Source: Deltaproteobacteria bacterium
GTDB lineage: Bacteria > Desulfobacterota > Binatia > UBA12015
Assembly (NCBI GenBank): GCA_016874715.1
Contig: VGTK01000029.1
Span: 1-42,297 of the forward strand
Reading direction: 5' to 3'
DNA length: 42,297 bases
In this document: one piece after another, positions 10,201 to 17,936 of the stretch
Numbering within the stretch: position 1 is the stretch's first letter
Layout of the letters: every line of letters begins with the position of its first letter
The notes under the pieces: model-generated
Seen by the model: the letters and a program-made list of their open reading frames with translations, nothing else
The model's database searches: none
Told to the model about the DNA's origin: nothing
Program-made: the position numbers and the translations under genes

Positions 10201-10714
10201 GCTCGCGATCCGCAAGGCCGTGCCGATCGGCCTGGCCGACGTCGTGCCCGGGGCGCGACTCCGTCAGTCCAACTGCTACACCTCGAGCTCCGACCCGGCG
10301 TTCGCCGACCGCTACCAGGCGCAGGAGCGGTACCGGGAGGTGTACGACGGCGACGTGCCGTTCGAGGGCGGCTGGCGGGTCTACTCGAGCGGTGCCGGGA
10401 TCGCCTTCCGGCTGATCCACGAGCGCCTGCTCGGGCTCCGGCGCGCGCGCTCGTTCGTGGTCGTCGATCCGGTGCTGCCGCGCGCGCTCGACGGGCTCGC
10501 GATCGACACCGAGCTCGCCGCGCGTCCGGTCCGGGTCGAGTACGCGGTCGCGGCGCGTGGTGCGGGTCCGGTATCGCTCACGCTGAACGGCGCCGAGCTG
10601 CCGTTCACGCGCGAGCCGAACGCGTACCGGGACGGGGGGGCGGTGATCGCGATGGACGTGCTTCGCGAGCGGCTCTCGGCCACCGGCAACGTCCTGCGCA
10701 TCGGGCTCGCCTGA
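7289..10714 (+). CDS. GH94/GH36-type glycoside phosphorylase-like protein (1141 aa)
   Basis: The ATG overlaps the transporter stop (ATGA), which indicates translational coupling. The N-terminal half is a beta-sandwich with NEYYVSQYLDHQPL, seen in cyclic-glucan-synthase-like and cellobiose-phosphorylase-like enzymes. The C-terminal half is an alpha/alpha barrel with YSGGGWGTRDVTQGPVELL, QQNPDGDWPQWFMFFPR, DDSHGDIVYWPLLALAQYL and GDWNDALQPVD. Asp658 in TRDVTQ is the likely general acid by analogy with GH94. Such enzymes cleave beta-linked glucosides with phosphate to give a sugar 1-phosphate. At 1141 residues it is longer than single-domain cellobiose phosphorylases, and a GH149- or GH161-like beta-glucan phosphorylase is an alternative. 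No signal peptide is seen, so it is cytoplasmic. Confidence 0.8.
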   Translation: MTNENNVPAGPLRIESPSGLSFEVNRNGSMRRMGFRDLVLNLFPGNEIEGGPANLWLRRHGAGGIEAVPLLGPKSAGAVCVDASGVTVRGAWSGIRFVAALVLAKDAPAWFWHVRLDNAGTSPVRVDLVHAQDVALAAYAAIRMNEYYVSQYLDHQPLAHARCGTVIAVRQNLAMGGRYPWALFGALGRTVAYATDALQLHGLATRAGAPPAALASELPGERLQHEHAMVCLQDEAIELAPGASAEQGFFGWLEPDHPAATSDADVACVGRALALPEAKAPDWAKLATSGAAPVATTFSTAALLEGDPLDEAELRALYPGEWREVERASDGTLLSFFTGAATHVVLPEKERRSLRPHGQVLRTGDRLEPDEASLTTTVWMDGVFHSLVTQGHVNINRTLSTVRSYLGLFRTGGLRVFADVASGLKLLGAPSVFDMSPGSARWVYAVAGNLIRVESVAATDRHELALRIEVLKGPERRFVVTLHVAIGGDDGLDAKGVTYERDGDAVLVRTIPETELGWRFPQGFLRIAPDAGTALAGVANDAALFADGRSRGEPFLVLDTAPARAVGLRITGGLIPEAATTSGSAAKTGNAASDRAAEDAHWHALAGATTLHAPPAGEGASVTRLHEILPWFAHDAMIHFLAPRGLEQYSGGGWGTRDVTQGPVELLLGLGKSEPMRDLLRRVFIQQNPDGDWPQWFMFFPRDRGIRPDDSHGDIVYWPLLALAQYLLASDDGAFLDVELPFFHPDGDAKAEKTTVYGHVERALQVIERRHIAGTSLAAYGHGDWNDALQPVDPVMRERLCSSWTVTLQVQTLETLAKALRHVGRVGLALPLDALAQATRADFQRLLLPDGILAGFAWFHEDGRVDYLAHPSDRTTGLAYSLLPIIHAIINELLTPEQAERHTALIREQLLARDGARLFDKPPVYRGGVQKIFQRAETSTFFGREIGLMYTHAHLRYAEAMARRGDAEAFWLAIRKAVPIGLADVVPGARLRQSNCYTSSSDPAFADRYQAQERYREVYDGDVPFEGGWRVYSSGAGIAFRLIHERLLGLRRARSFVVVDPVLPRALDGLAIDTELAARPVRVEYAVAARGAGPVSLTLNGAELPFTREPNAYRDGGAVIAMDVLRERLSATGNVLRIGLA

Positions 10715-10757
10715 GCGCAGTGCCGCGCGATGCGGCGGGGGCGGTGGAGGAGCTGAG

Positions 10758-11861
10758 GTGAGCTGGCTCGGCGAGTTGCACGCGACCAACCCGGTCGCGC
10801 ACGCGATCGGGATCCTGGCGATGATCTGCGTCGTCGGCATGGCGCTCGGCAGCGTGAAGATCCGCGGCGTCGGGCTCGGCACGGCCGGCTTGCTGTTCGC
10901 GGGGCTGCTCGTGGGCCATCTCGGCAAGCCGGTCGATCACGCGACGCTCGACTTCGTCAAGGAGCTCGGCCTCATCCTGTTCGTGTTCACGATCGGCCTG
11001 CAGCTCGGGCCGGGCTTCTTCGCTGCCTGGCAGCAGCACGGCGTGCGGCTGAACCTGCTCGCGGCACCGGGCGGGGTCACCTACCGGCGCGTCGTGCTGA
11101 CGAGCACGGACGTGCTCGGCAAGACGGTGTCCGAGCTCGGGCTGGAGGCGCTGGGCGTCGTGGTGACGCGGGTGACGCGTGGTGACCTCGAGCTCGGCAG
11201 CGTTCCCGGGCTGCGCCTCAAGTTCGGCGACGTCCTGCAGGTGGTCGGGACGGCGAAGGCGCTCGACCAGGCGGCGGACGTGCTCGGGAACTCTGTCAAG
11301 CACCTGAACGAGACCCACTTCATCCCGTTCTTCCTCGGCATCTTCGCTGGCATCCTGCTCGGTACGACGCCGATCTCGGTGCCGGGCCTGCCGCAGCCGG
11401 TGCGGCTCGGGCTCGCCGGCGGTCCGCTCGTCGTGGCGCTGCTGCTCGGTCGCGTCGGACACCTCGGACGCCTCGTCTGGCACGTGCCGCTCAATGCCAA
11501 CCTCGCCTTTCGCGAGTTCGGCATCGCGATGTTCCTGGCCGCGGTGGGGCTCGCCGCGGGTCCGCAATTCTTCGGTGCCGTGTTCCGCACCACGGGGCTC
11601 CGGTGGCTGCTGCTGGGGCTCGTCGTGACGACCGTGCCGCTGCTCGTGGTCGGGCTCTTCGCACGCCTCGTGCTCCGCACCAACTTCACGATCGTCTCGG
11701 GCGTGCTCGCCGGTAGTGTGACCGACCCGCCGGCACTCGCGTTCGCGACCGGCACGGCGCGCTCGGACGCGCCGTCGGTTGCCTACGCCACGGTCTACCC
11801 GGTCGCGATGCTGCTGCGCATCGAGATCGCTCAGGTCCTGACGCTGCTGCTCTGCAGCTGA
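10758..11861 (+). CDS. AAE (aspartate:alanine exchanger)-type transporter with large internal deletion
   Basis: It starts at GTG 10758 behind a GGAGG-containing site and encodes 367 residues. Residues 1-100 match the first three helices of the AAE/YidE/YbjL family (GLGTAGLLFAGLLVGHLG, LGLILFVFTIGLQLGPGFF). The sequence then passes directly into an RCK_C/TrkA_C-like cytosolic domain (about 105-180) and the complete second membrane half (about 188-367, including GSVTDPPALAFATGT). Full-length relatives have about 550 residues, with two membrane halves and two RCK_C domains. Roughly 185 residues are missing near residue 103, with the frame kept. The substrate is unknown, and function is doubtful unless the protein pairs with another subunit. 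Confidence 0.75.
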   Translation: MSWLGELHATNPVAHAIGILAMICVVGMALGSVKIRGVGLGTAGLLFAGLLVGHLGKPVDHATLDFVKELGLILFVFTIGLQLGPGFFAAWQQHGVRLNLLAAPGGVTYRRVVLTSTDVLGKTVSELGLEALGVVVTRVTRGDLELGSVPGLRLKFGDVLQVVGTAKALDQAADVLGNSVKHLNETHFIPFFLGIFAGILLGTTPISVPGLPQPVRLGLAGGPLVVALLLGRVGHLGRLVWHVPLNANLAFREFGIAMFLAAVGLAAGPQFFGAVFRTTGLRWLLLGLVVTTVPLLVVGLFARLVLRTNFTIVSGVLAGSVTDPPALAFATGTARSDAPSVAYATVYPVAMLLRIEIAQVLTLLLCS

Positions 11862-11870
11862 GAGAGGACG

Positions 11871-12917
11871 ATGGCTGAAGAACGTTCCGACCTTGCCCGC
11901 GTCACCCTGTCCGTCATCCTCACGGGCGCGCTGATCGCCGGCGCGTTCTGGATCGTGCGACCGTTCCTCGGCGCGTTCATCTGGGCGACGATGATTGTGG
12001 TCGCGACCTGGCCGATCCTGCTGTGGGTCGAAAGGCTGCTGTGGGGCAGGCGCCGGCTCGCGGCCGCGGTGATGTGCCTGGCGCTGCTCGGCGTCCTCCT
12101 GGTCCCGCTCGGCGTCGCCATCGACGCGATCCTCAGGCACGCCGACGGCTTTCCGGAGCTCGCCGCCCGGCTCGTCGAGGTGAGCCTGCCGCCCCCACCG
12201 TCCTGGCTCGCGGGCGTTCCCGTCGTCGGGCCGTACATCGCGGAAGGCTGGCACGATCTCGCCGGTGCTCGGGCCAGCGACATCGCCAGCGATCTCCGCC
12301 CCTACGTGCGCGATGCGGTCGAGTGGGTGATCCACCGTGCCGGCGGCTTCGCTGCCGTCATCGTGCAGTTCGTCGTCATCGTCATCCTCGCCGCACTGCT
12401 CTATGCGAACGGCGAGACCTGGGCCGCATGGGCGCGGCGCTTCGGCGCGCGGCTCGCCGAGGCGCAGGGCGAGCGCATGGTGGTGCTCGCCGGCGACGCG
12501 ATCCGCGGCGTCGCACTCGGCGTCGTCGTGACGGCCGTCGTGCAGTCGCTGCTCGGCGGCCTCGGCTTCGCGATCGCCGGAGTCCCGTTCGCCCCGGTCC
12601 TGACCGCGGTGATGTTCATGCTGTGCGTCGCGCAGATCGGTCCGGTGATCGTGCTGGCGGGTGGCACGACGTGGGTCTGGTTCCAGTTCGGCTCGGGCTG
12701 GGGGGCGTTTCTCCTGCTCTGGTCGGCCGTGGTCGGCTTCCTCGACAACTTCCTGCGTCCGGCGCTCATCCGTCGGGGCGCCGACCTGCCGCTGCCGCTG
12801 ATCGTCGGCGGCGTGATCGGCGGACTCGTCTCCTTCGGCATCGTCGGCATCTTCATCGGACCCGTGATCCTCGCCGTCGCGTTCACACTGCTCGACGACT
12901 GGGTGCGGCGTCCGTGA
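11871..12917 (+). CDS. AI-2E family (YdiK/PerM-like) transporter
   Basis: This 348-residue multi-spanning membrane protein starts at an ATG 9 bases after the previous stop, with GAGAGGACG as ribosome site. It has the family layout: two N-terminal helices, a soluble middle with the PPPPSWLAGVPVVGPYI segment, then a C-terminal bundle with GVALGVVVTAVVQSLLGGLG, FLDNFLRPALIRRG and GGLVSFGIVGIFIGPVILA. Members are oligomeric inner-membrane permeases, some implicated in AI-2 export or Na+/H+ exchange. The length is normal for the family. Co-transcription with the AAE-like gene is likely from the spacing. Confidence 0.85.
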   Translation: MAEERSDLARVTLSVILTGALIAGAFWIVRPFLGAFIWATMIVVATWPILLWVERLLWGRRRLAAAVMCLALLGVLLVPLGVAIDAILRHADGFPELAARLVEVSLPPPPSWLAGVPVVGPYIAEGWHDLAGARASDIASDLRPYVRDAVEWVIHRAGGFAAVIVQFVVIVILAALLYANGETWAAWARRFGARLAEAQGERMVVLAGDAIRGVALGVVVTAVVQSLLGGLGFAIAGVPFAPVLTAVMFMLCVAQIGPVIVLAGGTTWVWFQFGSGWGAFLLLWSAVVGFLDNFLRPALIRRGADLPLPLIVGGVIGGLVSFGIVGIFIGPVILAVAFTLLDDWVRRP

Positions 12918-13254
12918 AGGGAGGTGGGCCGACGTCCGCACCGGTGGCGCCGGCGACGAAGGCACGCAGGATGGAAGCGGCAGAGCGTTCCGTTCCATCC
13001 GGCCGGGGGCAGGACGAGCCCCGGCGCCGCGCCTCCCGGGAGGACTTGCCGCGATCTTGCCGGGCGTTCAGGATTCGTGAGCCGTCGACGGCCGTCGACG
13101 ACCATGGATCGTCCAGCCACGGGCGAGCCCCGAGGCCGAAGGCAGCTTCCATCTCGACGCCGACGCCGATGGCGATCCCGACCGCTGGCGGCTGCGCCGG
13201 CTGCAGGCCGCAACCGACGGGCAGGTCTGCGATGCGAACGGCTGCACCCTCGAC
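12918..13254. other. Gap before the truncated secreted-protein gene
   Basis: No complete gene is seen. From about 13084 the sequence is in frame with the next ORF and looks coding (DADADGDPDRWRL), but it has no start codon and follows a TGA. A perfect 16-bp palindrome lies at 13084-13099. Confidence 0.4.
13084..13099. repeat. Perfect 16-bp palindrome GTCGACGGCCGTCGAC
   Basis: The two 8-bp halves are exact reverse complements with no spacer. It falls where the downstream coding frame becomes readable and may mark a rearrangement or be chance in GC-rich DNA. Confidence 0.5.
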
Positions 13255-13581
13255 ATGACCGGTGACGGGGAGAGCAACCAGGCGCTGCAGACGATCCTCG
13301 TGTCGGGCGACGCCGGTGACGGCGTGACGTTCCGCGCGCTGAGCTCTGCCGACGCGGTCCCCGAGTCCTCGGGCAAGTACCTCGTCGAGCTGACGCTGAT
13401 CCATCGGGACGGATCGAAGCAGCGCACGACGCTCAGGTTCTCGCCCGGCACGCACGGCCCCGAGGAGGTCAGCAAGACCCTCGTCGCGACGGAGGCGTTC
13501 TCGCACCTCAAGGTCCGGACCGAGTACGGGCGGGCCTCGGGGATCGTGCGGTTCGACGAGGTGAGCGTCGTGCTCGACTGA
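13255..13581 (+). CDS. C-terminal part of a secreted carbohydrate-binding-like protein, 5' truncated
   Basis: From ATG 13255 the ORF gives 108 residues, but family-like sequence continues upstream in the same frame. EGSFHLDADADGDPDRWRL resembles the NPSFExDxDGDGxPDGW opening of many secreted proteins with a jelly-roll binding module. Upstream there is a TGA and no start codon, so the true 5' end (signal peptide and more) is missing. The visible part is beta-rich and ends SGIVRFDEVSVVLD, the normal end of such a module. No function can be assigned beyond likely secreted ligand binding. It converges on the methyltransferase gene 21 bases away. Confidence 0.5.
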   Translation: MTGDGESNQALQTILVSGDAGDGVTFRALSSADAVPESSGKYLVELTLIHRDGSKQRTTLRFSPGTHGPEEVSKTLVATEAFSHLKVRTEYGRASGIVRFDEVSVVLD

Positions 13582-13602
13582 GCCGCGGGGGCGCAGCCGT
13601 GG

Positions 13603-14382
13603 TCAGGCGCCCGGTTCGCGGGCGCCCGCGTGCTCGGTCGCCGCGCCGCGCGGCCGGCGCCGCGACACGAGCACGCCGTCCTCGATCTCCGGCCGGTACT
13701 CGACGTGCCCGCGGACGTACGTGCTGTCGAAGTCGTCGCGCGCCCGCATCCACGGGACGTACGGGTTGTCGCCGAACAGCGGCCCGACGTTGTCCGCGAT
13801 GAACACCACCCCGTCCCTGGCGAGGCCGCGCTCGAGGATCAGGCGCGCGTCGTCGAGGTAGAGGCCCTTCCAGTGGTCGAGGAAGACCACGTCGAACGGC
13901 TCGCGCAGCGTCGCGAGGACGTCGCCCGACTTCCCGCACAGGAACTCGGTGCGCTCGCCGACGCCGGCGAGCTCCGCCATCTGCCGCGACACGCGCGACG
14001 CGGTCGGGCTCACGTCGATCGACACCAGGCGTCCGCCGGGCCCGAGGTGGCGCGCCATGGCGATCGCCGAGTATCCGACGAAGCTGCCGAGCTCGACGAT
14101 CCGCGCGGACGGCCCGAAGCCGCGCACCACGTCCTCGAGGAGCGGCGCCTTCTCGCCGACGTTCATCAGGAAGCGCCGCTCGGCCGCGAAGCGGTCGAGC
14201 GCGGCGAGCACCGTGGCCGGATCGCCTGGCCGCGCGTGCTCGCGCGCCCAGGCGAGGGCCCCCTCCTGCACCGGGGGAGCACCCGTCAGGCGCGCGGTCA
14301 CGAACCGGACCAGCTCGGTCATCGCCCAGGGGAGAGCCCGGAGCCGGGTTGCGAGCACGCTGCCGCGGGGATCGTCCGTCAT
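13603..14382 (-). CDS. Catechol O-methyltransferase-like SAM-dependent enzyme (259 aa)
   Basis: This is a class I SAM methyltransferase that resembles animal COMT rather than the bacterial CCoAOMT type. Visible features in order are MNVGEKAPLLEDVV (73-86), the SAM-binding ELGSFVGYSAIAMAR (97-111), LVSIDVS (119-125), the COMT signature LDHWK (Asp169, His170, Trp171, Lys172), ADN (Asp197, Asn198) and HVEYR (Glu228). In COMT the equivalent residues bind Mg2+ and the catechol and provide the catalytic Lys. It would transfer a methyl group from SAM to a catechol-like phenol in the cytoplasm. The start at 14382 is chosen for the GAGGTGG site and because the longer upstream frame looks non-coding. 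Confidence 0.8.
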   Translation of the reverse strand: MTDDPRGSVLATRLRALPWAMTELVRFVTARLTGAPPVQEGALAWAREHARPGDPATVLAALDRFAAERRFLMNVGEKAPLLEDVVRGFGPSARIVELGSFVGYSAIAMARHLGPGGRLVSIDVSPTASRVSRQMAELAGVGERTEFLCGKSGDVLATLREPFDVVFLDHWKGLYLDDARLILERGLARDGVVFIADNVGPLFGDNPYVPWMRARDDFDSTYVRGHVEYRPEIEDGVLVSRRRPRGAATEHAGAREPGA

Positions 14383-14533
14383 GACTCCACCTCTCTGCGC
14401 GGGAGATTTTCCCACCCGCTCCGTCGTGGCAAGAGTCGCGGTCGCGGCGTGATCCCAGCCGCTGGCCGCGGCGTGTGTCAGAATGGGCGGCGGCAAGGCA
14501 CGGGGCTCGGCCGGGGTCCATGGAGAAAGGGAG

Positions 14534-15127
14534 ATGCTATCGCTGTTCGTGGCCGCCGCGTTGGCGGCAACGGTGTCATCGGGGATGAAGGCTGGCCCGC
14601 TCGGCGTCGACGACTCGGTCGACTACGTCGAGGCGTGCCTTTCGGCGATGATCGGCGAAGCGGACGTGGACCCGCCGCGCGCGATCCGGCTGTGCGTGTG
14701 CGGCCTCGTCAAGAAGAACGAGTTCGCCGACCTGCCCGAGGAGCAGCAGTCCGACCGCGCCGCCGAGTTCTGCGCGAAGAAGTATCGGGAAGAGAAGGAC
14801 GAGCAGCCGGCGGTGCCGGCCCCGGGCCCGACGCCGGACCGTCCCGCGAAGGTTGCGCCGCGTGCCGAGGTGCCGCCCGGCCGTGCCGACGGCTACTCCG
14901 CGGCGGAGTGCTCCGAGCGCGTGGCCACGTCGATGAAGGTCGAAGCGAGTCGGGCCTTCCGGGGCGACGCGACCCTGCAGCAGACGTTCGTCCGGTCGTA
15001 CTGCTCCTGTAACGAGCGCATCGACGTGGAGGAGCACCCGGCCGGGTCGGACGGGATGAAGCTGGAGGTGCAGCGCTGCCTCTTGGGCGCCATCGAGGAG
15101 GTCGACAGCGTCCCGTCGTCTCGTTGA
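14534..15127 (+). CDS. Secreted protein with a duplicated C..CxC..C module
   Basis: The start at 14534 has AAGGGAG upstream and opens a short signal peptide (LSLFVAAALAATVSS). The 197-residue product has two similar halves joined by a Pro-rich linker (about 91-118). Half one has Cys35, Cys54-x-Cys56 and Cys80; half two has Cys126, Cys157-x-Cys159 and Cys182. The last CxC-to-C distance is almost the same (24 and 23). The eight cysteines suggest disulfides or metal binding in the periplasm. An in-frame ATG at 14483 would put non-hydrophobic residues first and is less likely. I do not recognise the family. Confidence 0.65.
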   Translation: MLSLFVAAALAATVSSGMKAGPLGVDDSVDYVEACLSAMIGEADVDPPRAIRLCVCGLVKKNEFADLPEEQQSDRAAEFCAKKYREEKDEQPAVPAPGPTPDRPAKVAPRAEVPPGRADGYSAAECSERVATSMKVEASRAFRGDATLQQTFVRSYCSCNERIDVEEHPAGSDGMKLEVQRCLLGAIEEVDSVPSSR

Positions 15128-15224
15128 TCCTCGGGGCGCCGGGTCGCGCGCCGCGGCCGACGGCGGGCTCTCGCTGCACAGCCCGATCGACGCGTTCGGC
15201 CGGCCGGGCCCGGGACGAGGAGCG

Positions 15225-16529
15225 TCAGCCGAGGTGCGTCTCGGTCGGGATCTGCGCGAGTCCGACCGGCTCGCGTCCGAGGATCAGCAGGCGCTCGAGC
15301 AGCGTGATGTCGCGCGGCGGCGTCTTGTCGATCGTCCGGTAGCGGACGCGCAGCGCACCCGCGTCCTCGTCGATCGTGAACCAGTTGAGGCAGTAAGACG
15401 GCAACCAGATCCCTGGCAGGCGGCCGAAGCGCACCGGCACGTACTCGAGGCGCTTGAGCCACGTACCGGTGTTGATCACGAGTCGTCCGTCGACCTCGCG
15501 CAGCGACGGGTTGTGCGTGTGCCCGTAGACGAAGACGGCGACCGAGGGATCGTCCGCGAAGACCTTCCGGGCCGCCGCGACGTACACGCCGTCCTCGTCG
15601 CGGTGCAGGACGTCGTCGCGCAGCAGCCCGTAGCGCGACAGCGCACTCTTCACGTCGCGTACCAGGAAGAAGCCGGGGATCGCGAGGATCAGCAGCGTCG
15701 CGATCACCGCGCTGTTGACGAACTGCACGAGGTCGAGGATGCGCCCCGGGAATCCGAGCACCGGCTGCAGGTCCATGTCGAGGATCCCGCTCTGGAAGCC
15801 GAGCAGGCGCTCGAGCGCGCGCAGCGCGAAGATGCTGGCGCTCGCGGTGAACAGCAGCAGGAAGGGCAGGATCGCCCAGCGCAGCCACGGCGCCATTTCC
15901 TTGTAGAAGTGGTTCGAGATCACCCAGAACGGCAGGTCCTGGTTCGGCTGCACCGACTCGACGTCGTCGAGCCACTTGCTCTTCGTGCGGTCCGCGCCGC
16001 GCGCGGCCCCGGCGACGATGCCGCTGGTGATGAAGTAGCCGAGCGGCTGGGCGAAGCGGTTGCCGAAGTCGGGAAAGGCGTTGAACGCATCGTGCTGGTT
16101 GCCGTGCTCGATCCACACCGTGCGCCCCGCGATCCGCCGCGTGAGGCTCTCGCGCGGCTCGAGGACGACGTTCCACCGGGCCAGCTCGCTGGCGTACGAC
16201 GGCACGCAGGCGAGGTCGTAGTCGTGGTTGCCCGGCAGCAGCGTGATGCGCACGCGCTCGCCGGTCGCGCGCAGCTGCGCGAACAGCTCGGGGTGTCCGT
16301 CGGCGATCACCGCGAGCTTCGACTCGCCGGCGTGCTCGGTCATCTCCCAGAGCCCGAAGGCGTCGCCGACGATGATCAGCTCCGCGTGCGACGGGCCGTT
16401 TGCGAGGTCGCGCAGCAGCGTGACCAGCTCCTGCTCGAACGCGCAGCGCCCGAGCCCGCCGTCTCCGCCGATGTGCAGGTCGCTCACGAGGTACAGCGTC
16501 GTCGGCGGGTCGGGCTCGGCTGCGGACAT
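15225..16529 (-). CDS. Calcineurin-like metallophosphoesterase with inserted membrane helices
   Basis: This 434-residue protein carries the full metallophosphoesterase motif set: DLH (Asp17, His19), GDAFGLWE (Asp56), GNHD (Asn101, His102), EHGNQHD (His142) and GHTHN (His337, His339). That is enough for a two-metal phosphoesterase site. Unusually, two hydrophobic helices (about 214-243 and 270-291) sit between the fourth and fifth motifs, so the enzyme is probably anchored to the inner membrane with the halves of the catalytic domain on one side. The substrate is unknown; UDP-diacylglucosamine or cyclic nucleotide hydrolysis cannot be distinguished. It ends in a convergent arrangement with the CxC protein. 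Confidence 0.75.
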   Translation of the reverse strand: MSAAEPDPPTTLYLVSDLHIGGDGGLGRCAFEQELVTLLRDLANGPSHAELIIVGDAFGLWEMTEHAGESKLAVIADGHPELFAQLRATGERVRITLLPGNHDYDLACVPSYASELARWNVVLEPRESLTRRIAGRTVWIEHGNQHDAFNAFPDFGNRFAQPLGYFITSGIVAGAARGADRTKSKWLDDVESVQPNQDLPFWVISNHFYKEMAPWLRWAILPFLLLFTASASIFALRALERLLGFQSGILDMDLQPVLGFPGRILDLVQFVNSAVIATLLILAIPGFFLVRDVKSALSRYGLLRDDVLHRDEDGVYVAAARKVFADDPSVAVFVYGHTHNPSLREVDGRLVINTGTWLKRLEYVPVRFGRLPGIWLPSYCLNWFTIDEDAGALRVRYRTIDKTPPRDITLLERLLILGREPVGLAQIPTETHLG

Positions 16530-16588
16530 GCGCGTTTGGTAGCGCAGGGCGCAGCCCGCCCGCAACGGGCGGGCCGGATCGCGCCGGC

Positions 16589-17878
16589 TCAGCGCGGCCC
16601 GAGGACGCCCAGCGCGCGCTCGGCGCGCAGAGCCTGTCCGGCCACGTTCAGGTGGATGTCGTCGGGATAGAAGTGCGGCGTCCCGAAGCCGTCGAAGAAC
16701 TCGAGCACGCGCTCGCCGAAGGCGGCGCGAAGCAGGGCGTTCTGCTGCGCGATGCGCTGGCAGGGAAGACCGGCGCCACCGGCGATGCAGCCGCCCAGGG
16801 GCGGCGTCGTGGCGGCGTAGAACGCGACGCCCGCGGCGCTCGCGACGGCCGCCTGCACCTCGTAGGCGGCCTGGACCTCCTCGGGCGTCCGGCTCTGGAA
16901 GCGGTCGTTGGTCCCGAACGCGAGCACCACGGCGTCCGGACCCTCCGGCAGGACCCGGGCCATCTGCTGCGTCGCGTCCGAGAAGAAGCGGAGATTCGGC
17001 GACACGACGGTCGCGCCGCTCACCGCGACGTTCACGATCGCGAGGTCGGGATCGTCGATGGCGTCGCGCAGCAGCTCGCACCACTTCAGCTGGAACGTGA
17101 ACGCCGTGTTCGAGTCGCCGACGCAGCCGAGCCGCCACGTGCCGTCGCCGTCCGCGTCCGCGAACGCGACCGGGGCGATGCGCTCGACGACCGCGATCTC
17201 CGCGACCGGCGGTGCGGTGACGAGCCACAGCAGGTCGCCGCTCTCCTCGCGCGTGACGAGGGTTCCCGAGTAGGCGTAGCGTGGCACATCGCGCACGCGA
17301 CGGGCGCGCACCGAGCGCGGACGCTCGGCCGCGCGGACGAGCACGACGTGCGCCGGGTCGCTGGCGTCGAGGCGATAGAGCTCCGGCGCGTCGCTCTTGC
17401 GCCGTCCGAGCTTGACGACGTCCCCGGCCACGCGGACGCTGAGCCCGTCGGCGTCGCCGGGCGCGTCGAACGCGCCGACGCGGCTGCGTGTCGCGAGATC
17501 CACTACGACCAGCTCCGCGGCGTCGTCGGACGTCGCGAGCAGCGCGAGACCGTCCGCGACGGCGACGTCGTGCACCGTCGCGCCGATCTCGACGCCCCAC
17601 GCGAAGCGCGGTGCACGAAGCGTGGCGCCGAGGTCGATCGCGAGCATCTCGGGCGCTGCCGCTGCTTCCGTGGTGCCGATGAGCAGCAACTCACGCGGCG
17701 CGTCGAGCGCAGAGGACGTCGGGATCGAGCCCGACGGGAGCGCCAGCGCCGCGACGCGTTGATGCAGGGCGTGCGCGGGCGAGGCCAGAGCGACGGCCAA
17801 GAGCAGCCCGGCCAGGACTGCGCCTTCGGGGCCCCATGCAGCTCGGGAAACCGCCCGGCCGTCGGAATCGTCCGCCAT
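16589..17878 (-). CDS. Secreted SGNH/GDSL hydrolase with N-terminal propeller-like region
   Basis: The 429-residue product has a signal peptide (hydrophobic AVLAGLLLAVALA, Ala site near 35-37). Residues about 60-235 are short beta-repeats resembling a beta-propeller fragment (LLLIGTTEAA, LALLATSDDAAELVVVDLAT). The C-terminal domain (about 245-429) has all SGNH blocks: GDSN (Ser256), SGAT (Gly288), GTND (Asn324) and DDIH (Asp406, His409). It should be an active esterase/lipase-type hydrolase exported to the periplasm or outside. DADGDGTWRLG sits just before the catalytic block and may be a loop that binds calcium. The gene is divergent from the DUF2256 gene. Confidence 0.8.
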   Translation of the reverse strand: MADDSDGRAVSRAAWGPEGAVLAGLLLAVALASPAHALHQRVAALALPSGSIPTSSALDAPRELLLIGTTEAAAAPEMLAIDLGATLRAPRFAWGVEIGATVHDVAVADGLALLATSDDAAELVVVDLATRSRVGAFDAPGDADGLSVRVAGDVVKLGRRKSDAPELYRLDASDPAHVVLVRAAERPRSVRARRVRDVPRYAYSGTLVTREESGDLLWLVTAPPVAEIAVVERIAPVAFADADGDGTWRLGCVGDSNTAFTFQLKWCELLRDAIDDPDLAIVNVAVSGATVVSPNLRFFSDATQQMARVLPEGPDAVVLAFGTNDRFQSRTPEEVQAAYEVQAAVASAAGVAFYAATTPPLGGCIAGGAGLPCQRIAQQNALLRAAFGERVLEFFDGFGTPHFYPDDIHLNVAGQALRAERALGVLGPR

Positions 17879-17936
17879 GCGCGATTTATGGTTCTGGCGG
17901 CCGCGCCACGTCAAGCGTCGTGCGCGCGCATCGGGC

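Noticed and set aside
12924..13265. A short plus-strand ORF in the gap after the AI-2E permease
   Set aside because: It is Arg/Pro-rich with no motif and overlaps a better-supported frame that leads into the secreted-module gene.
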